Source: Isoetes taiwanensis (Eukaryota; Streptophyta; Lycopodiopsida; Isoetales; Isoetaceae). Taken from it: 64,000 nt of DNA. Positions 47,009 through 57,405 of this stretch are shown in pieces (positions within the stretch are counted from its first letter, which is position 1; each line of letters opens with the position of its first letter). Position numbers and translations under genes: made by a program. Below the pieces are notes generated by a model that did no database searches, had not been told where the DNA came from, and worked only from the letters and a program-made list of their open reading frames with translations. The stretch lies in NCBI GenBank assembly GCA_021234155.1, contig JAJEKV010000075.1:3343280-3407279 (forward strand), in the 5' to 3' direction.

Positions 47009-50000
47009 TTATTCTATGTGTCCATGGGAAACGATGTACCCATGGATTGTTTACATATTGAAATGAATCTAGGCCGTCTATTTGGGGGCCAATGAGGTGG
47101 CACAACTACGGCCTTAGGATCTACATGGGGTCATGCATGGGGCATGCACCATGCCTCTAGACCGTCGGATCAAAGGGGGAAGGCAAAATCATAGCCCTTG
47201 ATTTTTATAGGGAAGGTGCAAGGAAGGTCCCTAAAGATGCTTTTTGGTGTGGCCAATCTCAGCCCTTAGATCAAAAAGGGGAGGAGAAATCCTGGCCATC
47301 AAGTTTTTTATTAAATTGCAATTTATTTTATGAAAGGTGTTGAGGTGGCATCCTCATTTAATAAAAAAAGTAATGAGGTGGCATCAACATTTATGGAAGG
47401 ACTTTCGAGGAAGCTTCTTTTTTGTCATTGTCTTTAAAGACCCATAACTTGCAGCAAAGGGATCGGATAAAGGTGGGGCCCACGCCTTGGATTCCTCTCA
47501 TCGAGAACTTTCCAATGAGTAGTGGTTTGATATCGTTCCGCTGCAGTTGAAGCGAATGTGATCGAATACTAAGAATCTTCTTGGAATCTTGGAATTTTAT
47601 GGAATCTATGGGAATATAAGAGAATCTAGGGGAATCTTCATAGGATCTTAAAGAATGTAAAGGAATCTCAATAGAATCTTGAGGAATCTATAGGAATTAC
47701 AAGAGAATCTTTAAGAATCTAAGCGAATCTTTATAAACTTGATAAAATCTTGAAGTACCTAGAGGAATCCTCATAGAATCTAAGGGGATCTAGGAGAATC
47801 TTCATAGAAACTTGGGGAATCTAGAGGAATCTCAACATAATTAGGGAATCTTAAGAGAATCTTAGGAAATCTAGTAGAATCTAAGTGCATCTTCATAAAG
47901 TCTTTGAGAATCTACATGATCTTTAATGGAATCTTGGAGAATCTAGGGGAATGTACATAGATCTAATGGAATCTAGGGGAATATACATAATATTTAAAGG
48001 AATCTAGGGGAATCTACATAAAATCTAGATGCAATCTTAGAGAATTTAGAGGAATCTTTGTAGAATTTTAAGAATCTAGAAAAACCTTTGTGGAATCTTA
48101 AGGAATCTTTCACATTGGATGTGTCTTTGTGGGAATCTTCATTGGATGTGTTTTGCAGGGGAATCTTCATAGAATCTATGGGAATTTAGGAGAATCTACA
48201 TAGAATCTTAGAGAATCTAGAGGAATTTTTCAACAGAATTAGGGAATTTATGGGAATCTTAAGAGAATCTTAGGAAATCTAGCAGAATCTAAGTGCATCT
48301 TCATAAAGTCTTTGAGAATCTACATGATTTTTAATGGAATCTTGGAGAATCTAGGGGAATGTACTTAGATCTAATGGAATCTAAGGGAATATACATAATA
48401 TCTAAAGGAATCTAGGGGAATCTACATAAAATCTATATATAATCTTAGAGAATCTAGAGGAATCATTGTAGAATATAAAGAATCATTGTGGAATGTTGGG
48501 AATCTTTCACGTTGGATGTGTTTTGCAGGGGAATCTTCATCGAATCTATGGGAATTTAGGAGAATCTACATAGAATCTTGAAGAATCTAGAGGAAATTTG
48601 GGTTAATCTTTGAGAATCTAGGGGAAACTCAAGAGAATCTTAAAGAATCTATGAGAACGATTTACCCATGGATTGTTTACATATTGAAATGAATCTAGGC
48701 CGTCTATTTGGGGGCCAATGAGGTGGCACAACTACGGCCTTAGGATCTACATGGGGTCATGCATGGGGCATGCACCATGCCTCTAGACCGTCGGATCAAA
48801 GGGGGAAGGCAAAATCATAGCCATTGATTTTTATAGGGAAGGTGCAAGGAAGGTCCCTAAAGATGCTTTTTGGTGTGGCCAATCTCAGCCCTTAGATCAA
48901 AAAGGGGAGGAGAAATCCTGGCCATCAAGTTTTTTAATAAATTGCAATTTATTTTATTAAAGGTGTTGAGGTGGCATCCTCATTTAATAAAAAAAGTAAT
49001 GAGGTGGCATCAACATTTATGGAAGGACTTTTCGGAAGCTTCTTTTGTCATTGTCTTCAAAGACCCATAACTTGCGAAGAAAGGGATCGGATAAAGGTGG
49101 GGCCACCTGCTGGATTCCTCTCATCGAGAGCTTTCCAATGAGTAGTGGTTTGATATCGTTCCGCTGTAGTTGAAGCGAATGTGATCGAATACTAAGAATC
49201 TTCTTGGAATCTTGGAATTTTATGGAATCTATGGGAATATAAGAGAATCTAGGGGAATCTTCATAGGATCTTAAAGAATGTAAAGGAATCTCAATAGAAT
49301 CTTGAGGAATCTATGGGAATTACAAGAGAATCTTTAAGAATCTAAGCGAATCTTTATAAAATCTTTGAGAATCTAGGAGAATCTTGATAAAATCTTGAAG
49401 TACCTAGAGGAATCCTCATAGAATCTAAGGGGATCTAGAAGAATCTTCATAGAAACTTGGGGAATCTAGAGGAATCTCAACATAATTAGGGAATCTTAAG
49501 AGAATCTTAGGAAATCTAGTAGAATCTAAGTGCATCTTCATAAAGTCTTTGAGAATCTACATGATCTTTAATAGAATCTTGGAGAATCTAGGGGAATGTA
49601 CATAGATCTAATGGAATCTAGGGGAATATACATAATATTTAAAGGAATCTAGGGGAATCTACATAAAATCTAGATGCAATCTTAGAGAATTTAGAGGAAT
49701 CTTTGTAGAATTTTAAGAATCTAGAAAAACCTTTGTGGAATCTTAAGGAATCTTTCACATTGGATGTGTCTTGCAGGAGAATCTTCATTGGATGTGTTTT
49801 GCAGGGGAATCTTCATAGAATCTATGGGAATTTAGGAGAATCTACATAGAATCTTGGAGAATCTAGAGGAATTTTTCAACAGAATTAGGGAATTATGGGA
49901 ATCTTAAGAGAATCTTAGGAAATCTAGCAGAATCTAAGTGCGTCTTCATAAAGTCTTTGAGAATCTACATGATTTTTAATGGAATCTTGGAGAATCTAGG

Positions 50001-50452
50001 GGAATGTACTTAGATCTAATGGAATCTAAGGGAATATACATAATATCTAAAGGAATCTAGGGGAATCTACATAAAATCTATATATAATCTTAGAGAATCT
50101 AGAGGAATCATTGTAGAATATAAAGAATCATTGTGGAATGTTGGGAATCTTTCACGTTGGATGTGTTTTGCAGGGGAATCTTCATCGAATCTATGGGAAT
50201 TTAGGAGAATCTACATAGAATCTTGAAGAATCTAGAGGAAATTTGGATCTTTGTGAATCTAGGGGAAACTCAAGAGAATCTTAAAGAATCTATGAGAATC
50301 TCAAGAGAATGTAGAGGAATCTAAGGGAATCTTCGTGAAATCTTCGAGAATCTAGGGAAATTTTTTCTAAGCCTTGAAGAATCTAAGAGAATCTTTATAG
50401 AATCTTCACTGGATGGCTCAAAATTTGTACACTCCCTCATAGTACAATCACG
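47009..50452. repeat. Composite element E1: conserved head plus GAATCT minisatellite, internally duplicated
   Basis: The head (about 530 bp) begins ATTCTATGTGTCCATGGG and carries GGCCGTCTATTTGGGGGCC, GGGGCATGCACC, TAGCCCTTGATTTTTATA and GATTCCTCTCATCGAGA. From about 47,560 follows a degenerate minisatellite built on GAATCT every ~10-16 bp. At 48,661 a second head begins mid-repeat, 1,626 bp after the first, so head plus minisatellite is duplicated. The element ends with CACTCCCTCATAGTACAATC. Non-coding. The minus strand has open Lys/Ile/Asp/Ser/Pro-rich frames that are only translations of the repeat. Confidence 0.88.
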
Positions 50453-51780
50453 TCTTAATATGTATATAGAAACTCATGGGGGTAGTTACAAAATGGCATA
50501 TCGGATATAAATTTTTGATCTTGGCCCTTGAATAAAAAAGTTGGTGAGGTGGCGTAGCTTAAGCCCTTGGATTTTGATGGGGGCATGCATGAGTCATGCA
50601 TGGGGGCATACACCCCATCTGTGAACCGTTGGATCAAAGGGGAAGGCAAAATCCTAGCCCTTGATTTTTATGGGGAAGATCTTAACCATTAAATCAAAAG
50701 GTGAGCATAAATCCTAGCCATTAACTTTTTTATATTAAATTAGTTTTTTTTTTAAAAGGAGGTGAGGTGGCACCCTCATTAATTAAAAAAAGTAATGAGG
50801 TGTCAAAGCATTTATTAGTGGACATTCTAGGAAGCTTCTTTTTGTTTAATCGCCTTCAAAAGCACGTAACTTGCGGCAGAGGGGTCGGATGAAGGTGGGG
50901 CCCATGCCATTGGATTCCTCTCGTCGAGAGCTTTCCAATGAGTAGTGCTTTGACACTATTTTGTCGCAGTTGGAGCCAACATGATCGAACATTAAGAATC
51001 TTTTTGGAATGTTCGAGTTTCAAGGAATCTATGGTAAGTTGAGGGAATCTAGGAGAATCTTTATAGGATCTTAGGGAATCCAGAGGAATATCATGAAAAT
51101 CTTAGAGAATCTATGGGAATCTCAAGAGAGCATCTTTGAGAATGTAAGGGAATCTAAGGGAATCTTGATAAAATCTCTAAGAACCTAGAGGAAACTTGAT
51201 GGAATCTTGGGGAATCTATGGGAACTAGAGGAATCTCAAGAGAATCTATAGGAATCTCAAGCGCTTCTTTGGGAATCTAGGGGAATCTTGATAAAATCTT
51301 TAAGAACCTAGAAAAATCTTAATGGAATCTTAGAGAATCCAGAAGAATGTATGAAAATCTTGATAGAATCTTAGAGAATCTAGTGGAATCTTGGGGTATT
51401 CTTTTGGAATCTAGGGGAATCTTTAGAGAATCTTAGGGAGTCTCAAATGAATCTTTGGAAATCTAGGAGAATCTAAAGGAATCTTCATAAAATCTTTAAG
51501 AATCTGTGGGAAACTTAATGGAATCTTGGAGAATCTTGATAGAATCTTGGAGAATCTAGAGGAATCTTGGGGTGTCTTTTGGGAATGTAGGGGAATCTTT
51601 AGAGAATCTTTGGGAATCTTAATAAAATCTATGGGAATCTCCATAGAATCTTAAGAATCTAGGGGAATCTTCCTAAAAGTTTAGAGAATCTAAGGGAATC
51701 TTGATGGAATTTTAGAGAATCTAAGAGAATCTTCATAGGATCTTCAGGCTTTATGTAGTCCCTCATATTACAAACACTTG
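50453..51780. repeat. Composite element E2 (diverged copy)
   Basis: Same plan as E1 but more diverged. The head from about 50,470 contains GGGGGCATGCATGAGTCATG, AATCCTAGCCCTTGATTTTT and GATTCCTCTCGTCGAGAGC. The GAATCT minisatellite runs 50,990-51,745. The terminus is GTCCCTCATATTACAAACAC followed by TTG and a TA-rich tract. Confidence 0.85.
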
Positions 51781-51796
51781 TTATTATATATATAAA

Positions 51797-53646
51797 ATTA
51801 TTCTATGTGTCCATGGGAAACGATGTACCCATGGATTGGTTACATATTTAAATCAATCTAAGCCGTCTATTTGGTGGCCAATGAGGTGGCACAACTATGG
51901 CCTTAGGATCTACATGGGGTCATGCATGGGGCATGCACCATGCCTCTAGACCGTCGGATCAAGGGGGGAAGGCAAAATCATAGCCCTTGATTTTTTTTAG
52001 GGAAGGTGCAAGGAAGGTCCCTAAAGGTGCTTTTTGGTGTGGCCAATCTCGGCCCTTGGATCAAAAGGGGGAGGATAAATCTTGGCCATTGATTTTTTAT
52101 TAAGTTGCAATTTATTTATTAAAGGAGTTGAGGTGGCATCCTCATTTAATAAAAAAGTAATGAGGTGGCACCAACATTTATTGAAGGAATTTCGAGGAAG
52201 CTTCTTTTTTGTAATTATCTTCAAAGGCCCGTAACTTGCAAAGAAAGGGGTCGAATGATTTGGGACCTATGCCATTGGATTCCTCTCATCGAGAGCTTTC
52301 CAATGAGTAGTGGTGATATCGTTTAAATTCAGTAGTTGAAGCGAATATGATCGAATACTAACAATCTTCTTGGAAACTTGGAATTTTATGGAATCTATGG
52401 GAATTTAAGACAATCTAGGGGAATCTTCATAGGATCTTAAAGAATGTAAAGGAATCTCAATAGAATCTTGAGGAATCTATGGGAATCACAAGAGAATCTT
52501 TAAGAATCTAAGCGAATCTTTATAGAACCTTTGAGAATCTTGGGAAATCTTGATAAAATCTTGAAGAATCTAGAGGAATCTTCATAGAATCTAAAGGGAT
52601 CTGAGAGAATTTACATAGAAACTTGGGGAATCTAGAGGAATCTCAACAGAATTAGGGAATCTATGGAAATCTTAAGAGAATCTTATGAAATCTAAGCGAA
52701 ATCTAAAGCATCTTCGTAAAGTCTTTGAGAATCTACGTGATCTTTAATGGAATCTTGGAGAATCTAGGAGAATGTATTTAGATCTAATGGAATCTAGGGG
52801 AATATACATAATATCTTAAGGAATCTAGGGGAATCTACATAAAATCTATATATAATCTTAGAGAATCTAGAGGAATCTTTGTAGAACATTAAGAATCTAG
52901 AAGAATCTTTGTAGAATCTTGGGGAATCTTTCACATTGGATGTGTTTTGCAGGGGAATCTTCATAGAATCTAAGAGAATTTAGGAGAATCTACATAGAAT
53001 CTTGAAGAATCTAGAGGAAATTTAGGTTAATCTTTGAGAATCTAGAGGAAAGTCAAGAGAATCTTAAAGAATCTATGAGAATCTCAAGAGAATGTGGAGG
53101 AATCTAAGGGAATCTCAACAGAATTAGGGAACCTATGGGAATTTAAGAGAATCTTATGAAATCTAGCAGAATCTAAGCGCATCTTCGTAAAGTCTTTGAG
53201 AATCTACGTGATCTTTATTGGAACCTTGGAGAATCTAGGGGAATCTACATAAAATCTGTATATAGTATTAGGGAATCTAGAGGAATCTTTGTAGAACATT
53301 AAGAATCTAGAAGAATCTTTGTGGAATCTTGGGGAATCTTTCACATTGGATGTGTTTTGCAGGGGAATCTTCATAGAATCTATAGGAATTTAGGAGAATC
53401 TACATAGAATCTTGGAGAATCTAGAGGAAATTTGGGTTAATCTTTGAGAATCTAGGGGAAAGTCAAGAGAATCTTAAAGAATCTATGAGAATCTCAAGAG
53501 AATGTAAAGGAATCTAAGGGAATCTTCGTGAAATCTTCGTGAATCTAGGGAAATTTTTTTAAGTCTTGAAGAATCTAAGAGAATCTTTATAGAATCTTCA
53601 CTGGATGGCTCAAAATTTGTACACTCCCTCATAGTACAATCACTTG
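51797..53646. repeat. Composite element E3
   Basis: The head (51,797-52,350) is close to that of E1 (CCATGGGAAACGATGTACCC). The minisatellite (52,360-53,600) contains its own larger repeats of ~360 bp (for example TCACATTGGATGTGTTTTGC at 52,931 and 53,341). The end CACTCCCTCATAGTACAATC plus ACTTG meets (TA)14. Confidence 0.87.
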
Positions 53647-53674
53647 TATATATATATATATATATATATATATA
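53647..53674. repeat. Pure (TA)14 tract between two facing termini
   Basis: ACTTG on the left and CAAGT on the right make the whole junction a perfect palindrome around the TA tract. The left side is the E3 terminus and the right side is the plus-oriented terminal motif. Confidence 0.92.
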
Positions 53675-53745
53675 CAAGTTTTTGTACTTTAAATGGGTCT
53701 ATGAACTATGGTTTACAAAATCTGGGAACAAAATCCAAGATTAAG
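53675..53745 (+). mobile_element. Terminal motif of the TA-targeting repeat
   Basis: CAAGTTTTTGTACTTTAAAT, GGGTCTATGAACTATGGTTT, then AATCTGGGAACAAAATCCAA. It matches the array right flank (32,222-32,260) and the inverse of the left flank (14,440-14,549). Confidence 0.75.
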
Positions 53746-54302
53746 AATGGCAGGAATGGCAGTATGCATCTAGTCCAAAGTCTTGCAGTTTTAAGCTAAA
53801 TCCTTTGCCTGATGGCCATTCAATGGAGCTCATCATTGTTTATTAGAAGGGAGACTTGCAATTAGATTTCATCTGATGACTCCACGATGACGAAGCAAAC
53901 TTTGACTATAATCCTATTGGGTACAACTTTATTCGGCGAGCATCCATTCTTGGTGAAGGGTGTTCCCACTTTTTTCAACGTGTAGGGTGTCTTTGGCTCA
54001 GCGAAGTTAAATTGCATCTCCTCTAACAATGAGCATAGATATTTGGTGAACAGTTTACATGCATCCACACACCTCATTGACAAACAAACTCTTTGATAAA
54101 TATTTTGTTCCGCTTATCAGCTTCATTTATTTTCTTATTCTTGATGCGTATCCAATTTTATTAGAGGCAAATTCAAAAGTGGTATGAAATGTACAAACAA
54201 AAAGCTTGTCCTTGAGTACCGGGTGAATTAGTTTGGGCTTTCTCAGGAACACGCGATGTTAGACATTTCTGTATAGGTATACACTATTTGTAGTTGAAAG
54301 GT
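53746..54302. other. Unassigned DNA between two terminal motifs
   Basis: A minus-strand frame at 53,862-54,083 contains LLEEMQFNF, faintly like the RNase H region of copia polyproteins, but no second motif supports that. Probably the body of the element that owns the terminal motifs on either side. Confidence 0.3.
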
Positions 54303-54361
54303 GCATTTTGTACTATGAATGGGTCTATGAACTATAGTTTACGAACATCTCGGAATAAAAT
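54303..54361 (+). mobile_element. Terminal motif, diverged copy
   Basis: TTTTGTACTATGAATGGGTC, then TATGAACTATAGTTTACGAA, then CATCTCGGAATAAAATC. It has the same orientation as 53,675 but no adjacent (TA)n tract. Confidence 0.6.
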
Positions 54362-54564
54362 CTTCTATCTACATTGACATGCATTGTAGGGCCCCAAAAT
54401 AGCATGTCTTGCAATTTTGCCAATGCTCTAATCCTTTGCTTTATGATTACTCTACCATTACCTCAAGCTCTTCCATATACCAACAATTCAATCCTCCCCT
54501 CATCTACCATGTCGTGTTCATCTCGAGATGGTGGTCCCATTAGACATGCTTTTAATACACTCTT

Positions 54565-54685
54565 AGCCCCAATGAACGGTGGCAATAACTATAACGGTCC
54601 TAAGGTAACGAAATTCTTTGCCGGTATGAAAGGCGCGACAATCTGGGCATTGTCTCAGCGAGAGTCTCGGTGATATACACATGCC
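54565..54685 (+). pseudogene. Decayed plastid-type 23S rRNA fragment (NUPT-like)
   Basis: It contains the near-universal large-subunit core AACTATAACGGTCCTAAGGT, and upstream GCCCC-ATGAACGG. Downstream come GAAAGGCG, ATCTGGGCA-TGTCTC and GAGTCTCGGTGATATACACA. The last part matches the plastid/cyanobacterial form (ATCTGGGCACTGTCTC...CTCGGTGAAATAGACATG) better than E. coli or plant mitochondrial LSU. About 14 bases (the GTAAGTTCCGACC segment) are deleted near 54,625. Most differences are G-to-A or C-to-T, as expected of methylated nuclear DNA. Overlapping open frames are chance. It is non-functional as rRNA. Confidence 0.88.
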
Positions 54686-55142
54686 ATATTAGCACAAATG
54701 AAGCAACAAGTACAGTATCCATATGTCTATCAATTGAATTGATTTTTAACATTCAAGGCGACCAAAAGTCTATCCGACATGTAAGAGCATAACCAACATC
54801 CGACAATTACGAACACAAATGTCAATATTCAATTTGTGAGAACGTACTTTGAAATGTAACACGTAAGGCCATAAACATCCTAACACGAGGCAATAGGCAA
54901 AAATTGCAAAGGAAAATGCCAATTAATACAATAGACATGAGCTAAGCCATTAGGCAAAATTTGCAAAGGAAGACATCAATTAATACAATAGACATGAGCT
55001 CTAGCTTCAAAATGACTTTTGTTGACGAGTCAACGTAGGTGGATAGACACCTACGACAATCAACAATCTTATCTCTTAGAGAGAAACTTGCACCATAACA
55101 ACTACACAAACTCGTGTACTACCAAGAGAATCTAGAAAAAGG
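54686..55142. other. Unassigned DNA with a 57-bp duplication
   Basis: A 57-bp-period duplication (TAGGCAAAAWTTGCAAAGGA ... AATACAATAGACATGAGCT) covers 54,892-55,000. Nothing coding was recognised. Confidence 0.4.
54892..55000. repeat. 57-bp tandem duplication
   Basis: Two adjacent copies sharing TTAATACAATAGACATGAGC, diverged by a few bases and one indel. Confidence 0.85.
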
Positions 55143-55310
55143 ATCATAAGCTGCTTCTATCCTCCATTTAAATGCATCTATTCGAGCTGCCCGATTTCCA
55201 GCTTCATCGATCAAATTAATTGCTTTATCAGGGAGTTGTCTATCAGAAATATACCTTGCAAACAACTACCTTGCAGACAACTACACAACTGCATCAACAG
55301 CTTCTCTTAG
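55143..55310 (-). pseudogene. ClpD/ERD1 (Hsp100) chaperone exon remnant
   Basis: The minus-strand frame reads REAVDAVV, stop, LSAR, then a small duplication introducing another stop, then YISDRQLPDKAINLIDEAGN and RAARIDAFKWRIEAA. Clp/Hsp100 ATPases end their first AAA+ module with [20 protein letters not shown]. The continuation ARI-[DE]-AF is typical of ClpD (ERD1) rather than ClpC. ClpD is a stress-induced plastid-stroma chaperone. The damage comprises two in-frame TAG stops and an insertion from a local TGCAAGGTA duplication. No Walker motifs or other exons were found nearby. Confidence 0.75.
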
Positions 55311-56993
55311 TGGTCCTACATTTATGATGGGCCTACAATTCTGCTATAATTTTCTTTTGCTATTTTGCAAATGTATGGACATTAAAATTATCACTAGATG
55401 CAGAATGATTTGGTCAAAGTAAAAGAATTTAGTTGGGATTCCACAAGCTCCTTGCACTGCATATTCTAAAGGTAATATGTTATTGAAATGCCTTGCATAT
55501 TCTAAAGGTAATATGTTATTGAAATGCGTACTGATCTATTTGGGGATGTTAATAAAACCGTCACTCTATTCAAAACTACTCCTAAATGGCATTCAAATAT
55601 AGAGGCATAAAAGAGGAGAAAATATCCTTTTTCATATTAATCTAAATTAACTAAAACATCAAACCCCATGAGTGACTTGAAACTTGCACAATCCATCTCT
55701 TCTACAAAATACTCCAGTTGTTAAAAAAAGAAAAGAAAAGGTACACATGCAGAGGTTATGCAATTTGTACATGCCTGACAAATCTGCAGAAGACTTAAAA
55801 TCATTCCCATTTCGCATCCAAAGGTCCCTTAGATCAAATGTTTCGCATTCAGAGCTAAGGTCCTGAATAGCTTTGAATAGCTTTAATACTTGTTCAAAAC
55901 TTTAGTACGGACAACAAATGTCGCCACAAAGAATGGCACCTATGCATACAACATCCAAAAGTTCAAACAATGTCAAAATCTTGCCTTTGCAAAAGATAAA
56001 CTCATGCTTCACTTTTAGAAATAAAGGTGCAAGCAATAGTTCTTTTTAATACTTTGCCTTCACAACTTGAAGATATGCCATGCAACATCTTGGCAAGATT
56101 TGTTGCAAGGAAAACAGGTAATGAGGCTGTTCTTGCCTTCACATAGTTCCCTGTTTAGTGAATGTGGCATTGGCCCTATGGGGCCAAGAGTAAGTAAGAA
56201 CATCGGCTTCATCGTATTACCCTATGGCCAATAAGCTAAATTCATATTTCTGTGCATTCTCAATCACATATGAAAATAGCACCAACGTAATAAAGTTTTG
56301 AAGTAAAACTGGTTGTCATTTAATCACTGTGCTGAAAGTGGCCAGTTCACAGACAATAAATAAGGATCCACAAATAAATTTGCAAAACTATGGCAAAAGC
56401 CCAACTAGCTGGGATTTGAAAACACGACCTGCGCATGGCTATATTACTATACCATGTAGACTTGAACATCTCAGGTAAGATTAAAGTGAATACACAAAAA
56501 AGGCAACGCATATCAAGTACAAAGATCCATATTCAGAACAAAGATTTTTTATACACGCTGCCATGGCAGACCATTTGCAGATGGATATTGGATCTCACCT
56601 TTTCTTGTCTACGAATAAAGAGTTTGAATGCACATGCTCACCGTCGCCCTCGGTGCATGATCCATGCTGAAAAGCTCCGTTGCCCAAAATAATGCAGAAA
56701 ATCTTGCTTCATCCTCCACCTGTAACAATCAGGATTTTAGCTCCTCAATTTCAAGACTGCAACCCCCCCTTCCTTTAAATAATAAGGAACCTGTAAATAC
56801 ACAACAATTAACTTTTGAAATTGAAGGACTGCTTCACACGAATCCACTCTTACAAATGGAATAAAATTGGCAGCATGGCAGATGCTCTTGCAGTTGTTAG
56901 CATTCCTTCATAATCACTAAGTGTTTTACACAATTATGAATAAAGACTCTTAGTTAAGCATTTTCAAGGAAGAAAGATGCATAGACTACTTAC
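55311..56993. other. Unassigned DNA
   Basis: A 36-bp duplication (GCATATTCTAAAGGTAATAT) is at 55,459-55,530. Short plus-strand frames at 55,684-55,866 and 56,435-56,864 are unrecognised. No further ClpD exons were found. Confidence 0.3.
55459..55530. repeat. 36-bp tandem duplication
   Basis: GCATATTCTAAAGGTAATAT followed by GTTATTGAAATGC occurs twice, identical over 33 bp. Confidence 0.88.
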
Positions 56994-57118
56994 CAGAGTT
57001 TCGCCATGGAGAGCTATTGATAAATAATTGTGCTTCTCTAAATATTTACTCCTGAGGTAGATATCATCTGTATTTGCAGAATATCCATCACATCCAGCAA
57101 TGGCCAATGCTATTTCAG
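56994..57118 (-). pseudogene. Exon-like block with good splice sites, family unrecognised
   Basis: On the minus strand TTTGCCTAG precedes the frame EIALAIAGCDGYSANTDDIY, then LRSKYLEKHNYLSIALHGET plus L, which ends exactly at CTG|GTAAGT. It is unbroken over 125 nt and protein-like. I cannot name the family. Confidence 0.4.
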
Positions 57119-57186
57119 CTAGGCAAATGTGAGTACGTTACATCATTATAGCTCTATTACATGCAGAGGCTTCAATCTAGCCATCA

Positions 57187-57405
57187 CCTGTTCGTGAAAG
57201 AAGAAAGAAGACTCTAAATAGAGAGCCTGAGCTCCAATATGCTCATCCAGAGACCATTAAGCAGCAGGAACCTGTTCTTGCAGAACCTTCAACAGTACCA
57301 TGCCCTGAAATTGTCATGTTTGTTCATTCCCTGCACAAGCGAAATAGCCATTTTGAGACAGATAGAAATGGTGCATTACATCAAAAAAATATGCGTCACA
57401 AATAA
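57187..57405 (+). CDS. Unrecognised open frame
   Basis: 72 codons without an initiating ATG: PVREREKTLN-like start, then EPELQYAHPETIKQQEPVLA, EPSTVPCPEIVMFVHSLHKR, then a TAA stop. It is hydrophilic and protein-like, but no motif is known to me. It may be an exon. Confidence 0.2.
   Translation, partial: PVRERRKKTLNREPELQYAHPETIKQQEPVLAEPSTVPCPEIVMFVHSLHKRNSHFETDRNGALHQKNMRHK

Noticed and set aside
51423-51644. Minus-strand Ile/Pro/Asp/Ser/Lys-rich open frame
   Set aside because: It is the translation of the GAATCT minisatellite in its open phase and not an independent gene.
47009-53646. Terminal inverted repeats for E1-E3
   Set aside because: The left end (ATTCTATGTGTCC) does not complement the right end (TAGTACAATCACTTG), so they are not simple TIR transposons.
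53862-54083. Possible copia RNase H remnant on the minus strand (LLEEMQF)
   Set aside because: A single weak motif. The expected neighbouring His/Asp motifs and the tail of a copia polyprotein are not present.
54374-54673. 99-aa open frame over the rRNA relic
   Set aside because: Half of it is translated 23S rRNA sequence, so it is a chance frame.
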